Source: Methanosphaera sp. rholeuAM130
GTDB lineage: Archaea; Methanobacteriota; Methanobacteria; Methanobacteriales; Methanobacteriaceae
Reading direction: 5' to 3'
Assembly: GCA_003266065.1 (NCBI GenBank)
Contig: MUZY01000132.1
Coordinates: 7,024-14,700 of the forward strand
Length of the DNA stretch: 7,677 bases
Shown here: one piece after another, positions 6,198-7,677 of the stretch
Numbering within the stretch: the stretch's first letter is position 1
How the letters are laid out: each line of letters starts with the position of its first letter
Made by a program: the position numbers and the translations under genes
The notes under the pieces: model-generated
The model's database searches: none
The model's input: the letters and a program-made list of their open reading frames with translations, nothing else
What the model was told of the DNA's origin: nothing

Positions 6198-6992
6198 TTA
6201 ACGGTTGTCGCTTTCTTTTTTGACAACGTCTATTACCATATCTATCGATGATATTACATAATCCGCTTCGGATATCAATCGTTTTGGCAGCAACTCCCGC
6301 TGTTGTAACGTCAATATACCAGTATCCGCTTTTTTTATGGCGAGCAAATCGTTTGTATGATTTCCCACCATGTATACGTAATATCCTTCCTTTTGTAATT
6401 TTTCAATTACGGCCTCTTTACAGTTAACGTTACAAGTGCTATAAATATTGTTTTTGGCTATGTTTAAAATAGATGATATCTCATTAAGTGAATGTTTATT
6501 ATCACCTGAAGCTATGTATATTTCAAAGCCTTCTTTTTTCAAGAAATCCATCACATCAGATGTATATCCAAATAGCAAACCGCCTGCAGTATAGACATGA
6601 GTAATTTCTCCAGTAAAAATATTTACAATTAAAGCGGCCCCACTTATTATCCTGACATTTTCTGTGAGTAAAACTTCATAAGTCTCGAGAATATCACTAA
6701 TTTTTGCATCGTCGGCAATTACGTCAAGCAGTTCATCATCTGTAACTTTTATTTGAGAATAAGCTATCTCAAATGAGGATTCATGCATTAACATAAACTC
6801 CCTTATGGACATATCCCTGAAATCATATAACTCATCAACCGGTGTTTGGAATACAACTATAATATTTTTATTATTTTTATTGGCGATACCTATAGTATCC
6901 GTATTGAAAAATACTTTTTTAGTGGACATGTCCTTTATAATTGTTTTACGTTGAAGGATTGTGCCTGCATTATCAAAAACTATAGCTTTCAT
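6198..6992 (-). CDS. HAD-superfamily protein, soluble P-type-ATPase-like
   Basis: This 264-residue protein has the four HAD motifs in order. Motif I is FDNAGT with the nucleophile Asp at 7, motif II is IASGDN (Ser162), motif III includes Lys192, and motif IV is VGNHTNDLLAIKKADTGI (Asn211, Asp215). The pattern resembles the phosphorylation domain of P-type ATPases (DKTGT, TGDN, GDGxND) without any membrane helices, as in the archaeal soluble P-type-ATPase-like group. Two residues differ from common forms: Ala9 replaces the usual acid/base Asp of motif I, as in phosphonatase, and Asn211 replaces the first Asp of motif IV. About 150 residues between motifs I and II form a cap-like insert. ATG 6992 is chosen because MKAIVFDNAGT is a normal HAD N-terminus and GAG lies 7 nt upstream; TTG 7007 is less likely. 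The substrate is unknown. It lies 52 nt past the RamA-like gene. Confidence 0.82.
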   Translation of the reverse strand: MKAIVFDNAGTILQRKTIIKDMSTKKVFFNTDTIGIANKNNKNIIVVFQTPVDELYDFRDMSIREFMLMHESSFEIAYSQIKVTDDELLDVIADDAKISDILETYEVLLTENVRIISGAALIVNIFTGEITHVYTAGGLLFGYTSDVMDFLKKEGFEIYIASGDNKHSLNEISSILNIAKNNIYSTCNVNCKEAVIEKLQKEGYYVYMVGNHTNDLLAIKKADTGILTLQQRELLPKRLISEADYVISSIDMVIDVVKKESDNR

Positions 6993-7014
6993 AATAACAC
7001 TCTGCAATTAAATT

Positions 7015-7037
7015 AAAAAGAAAAAGGGGGAGAAAAA
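7015..7037 (-). terminator. Pyrimidine tract, candidate T-rich terminator
   Basis: These 23 bases are all pyrimidine on the minus strand, with three T5 runs broken by C-TCCCCC and C. They start 8 nt past the stop of the RamA-like gene. Archaeal transcription can end at such T-rich runs without a hairpin. The following TTTTTAATTTAATT (7019-7006) could in turn be a TATA-like element for the HAD gene, in which case its mRNA would be almost leaderless. Both readings are tentative. Confidence 0.4.
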
Positions 7038-7044
7038 TGAATGT

Positions 7045-7677
7045 TTATAGACTGACTGCATCTTCACCTTCAATGTATAACATTTTATCATATGAGAATA
7101 CTTTTGAAGGACAGATTCTTTCACATCTTAAACATGCACTACCGTTACAGTAGTCTGATCTTATGGTTATTACGCCGTCCTCGACTTTAAGAGCATCTTC
7201 AGGACATTCTTTTTCACATGCACCACAACTGATACATCCTTCAATTTCGGCGGTAAGCTTGGTACCAACCTCTTCAATAATGGACAAACCGTTTCTACCG
7301 ATATCAGGAATATCACTTTCATATATTCTGTGTATTTCAGGATCCTCTTCAAGTTCAGGTACATTACCGTAACCGTAACTTTCCAGCCATTCATCATACT
7401 TCCACATAGGCATGTTCTGTTCACAGACTGCCAATTCCAATCCATATATCTTTTCGAATATTTCGGATGTGGCCAATGTAATGTGGTTACCCTGCATACC
7501 ATCTGCTACTTCCTGCAACTCATCCAGCAAATCAGGATTTTCAACAATATCTCTGGCCATTGCAAGTGAGGTGTTACCTATCTGATAGATTTCCCATGAA
7601 CAGGCAGGAATCTGACCGACCGTTAATGATTTGAGTGGGTCTACATAGAAACCTGATGCTCCGGCCATGTAAACAGC
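7045..7677 (-). CDS. Methanogenesis marker 14 / RamA-like iron-sulfur protein, C-terminal part
   Basis: Only the C-terminal 210 residues are in view; the frame stays open to the window edge (Ala-Val-Tyr before the first Met), so the true start lies outside. The visible part has IGNTSLAMARDIV, resembling the ATPase-like (ASKHA) half of corrinoid-protein reactivators. Counting from the Met at 7668, two C-terminal [4Fe-4S] motifs follow: CISCGACEKECP (Cys145, 148, 151, 155) and CNGSACLRCERICP (Cys174, 179, 182, 186). The second has a C-x4-C first gap. RamA-type proteins use such clusters to reduce Co(II) corrinoid for methyl transfer. The sequence seems closer to the methanogen-specific marker 14 family (DUF2114) than to true RamA, but this is from memory of the families. 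Its product role in methanogens is not established. Confidence 0.65.
   Translation of the reverse strand, partial: AVYMAGASGFYVDPLKSLTVGQIPACSWEIYQIGNTSLAMARDIVENPDLLDELQEVADGMQGNHITLATSEIFEKIYGLELAVCEQNMPMWKYDEWLESYGYGNVPELEEDPEIHRIYESDIPDIGRNGLSIIEEVGTKLTAEIEGCISCGACEKECPEDALKVEDGVITIRSDYCNGSACLRCERICPSKVFSYDKMLYIEGEDAVSL

Noticed and set aside
7170..7502. Second minus-strand frame within the RamA-like gene
   Set aside because: The cysteine motifs lie in the other frame; this one is a shifted reading of the same DNA.

Overview
The window looks like a chromosomal segment of an AT-rich methanogenic archaeon, most likely a member of the Methanobacteriales such as Methanosphaera or Methanobrevibacter. 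The evidence is low G+C, strong Shine-Dalgarno sites, TATA-like AT boxes in the intergenic regions, T-tract terminators, an archaeal-style surface PQQ-repeat protein with one C-terminal membrane anchor, a two-cluster DUF362 iron-sulfur protein, and the C-terminal part of a protein resembling methanogenesis marker 14 (RamA-like). The genus is inferred and not shown directly.

Left part (1-3927, minus strand): a tightly packed four-gene operon read right to left. It encodes a PadR-type repressor (3481-3927), an ABC transporter ATPase (2433-3497), its ABC-2 type permease (1306-2433), and a secreted, membrane-anchored eight-bladed PQQ-repeat beta-propeller (55-1293). Genes overlap or nearly touch: a 17-nt overlap, a TAATG stop/start, and a stop codon buried inside the next gene's Shine-Dalgarno site. 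A hairpin plus T8 tract ends the operon at 1-35. The PadR protein probably senses a ligand and represses its own operon. The transporter probably exports a substrate, and the propeller probably acts on the outer face of the membrane.

Centre (3928-4195): a 268-bp divergent control region without genes. It holds a 38-bp imperfect palindrome over the likely padR promoter, which is a good candidate operator. On the other side are a direct repeat (GAATCCRTTA twice, 18 bp apart) and a TATA-like element facing the plus-strand genes.

Right-centre (4196-6152, plus strand): a two-gene operon of a DUF362 protein with two [4Fe-4S] clusters and a MoxR-type AAA+ ATPase, separated by 4 nt. No von Willebrand A-domain partner, usual for MoxR, lies next to it. 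A 9-bp hairpin followed by T6 ends this unit.

Right (6198-7677, minus strand): a HAD-superfamily protein resembling the phosphorylation domain of P-type ATPases but with two altered motif residues. After a 52-nt spacer with a 23-nt pyrimidine tract comes the C-terminal part of the methanogenesis-marker/RamA-like iron-sulfur protein, cut by the window edge. No tRNA, rRNA, CRISPR array, insertion sequence or integrase was seen.
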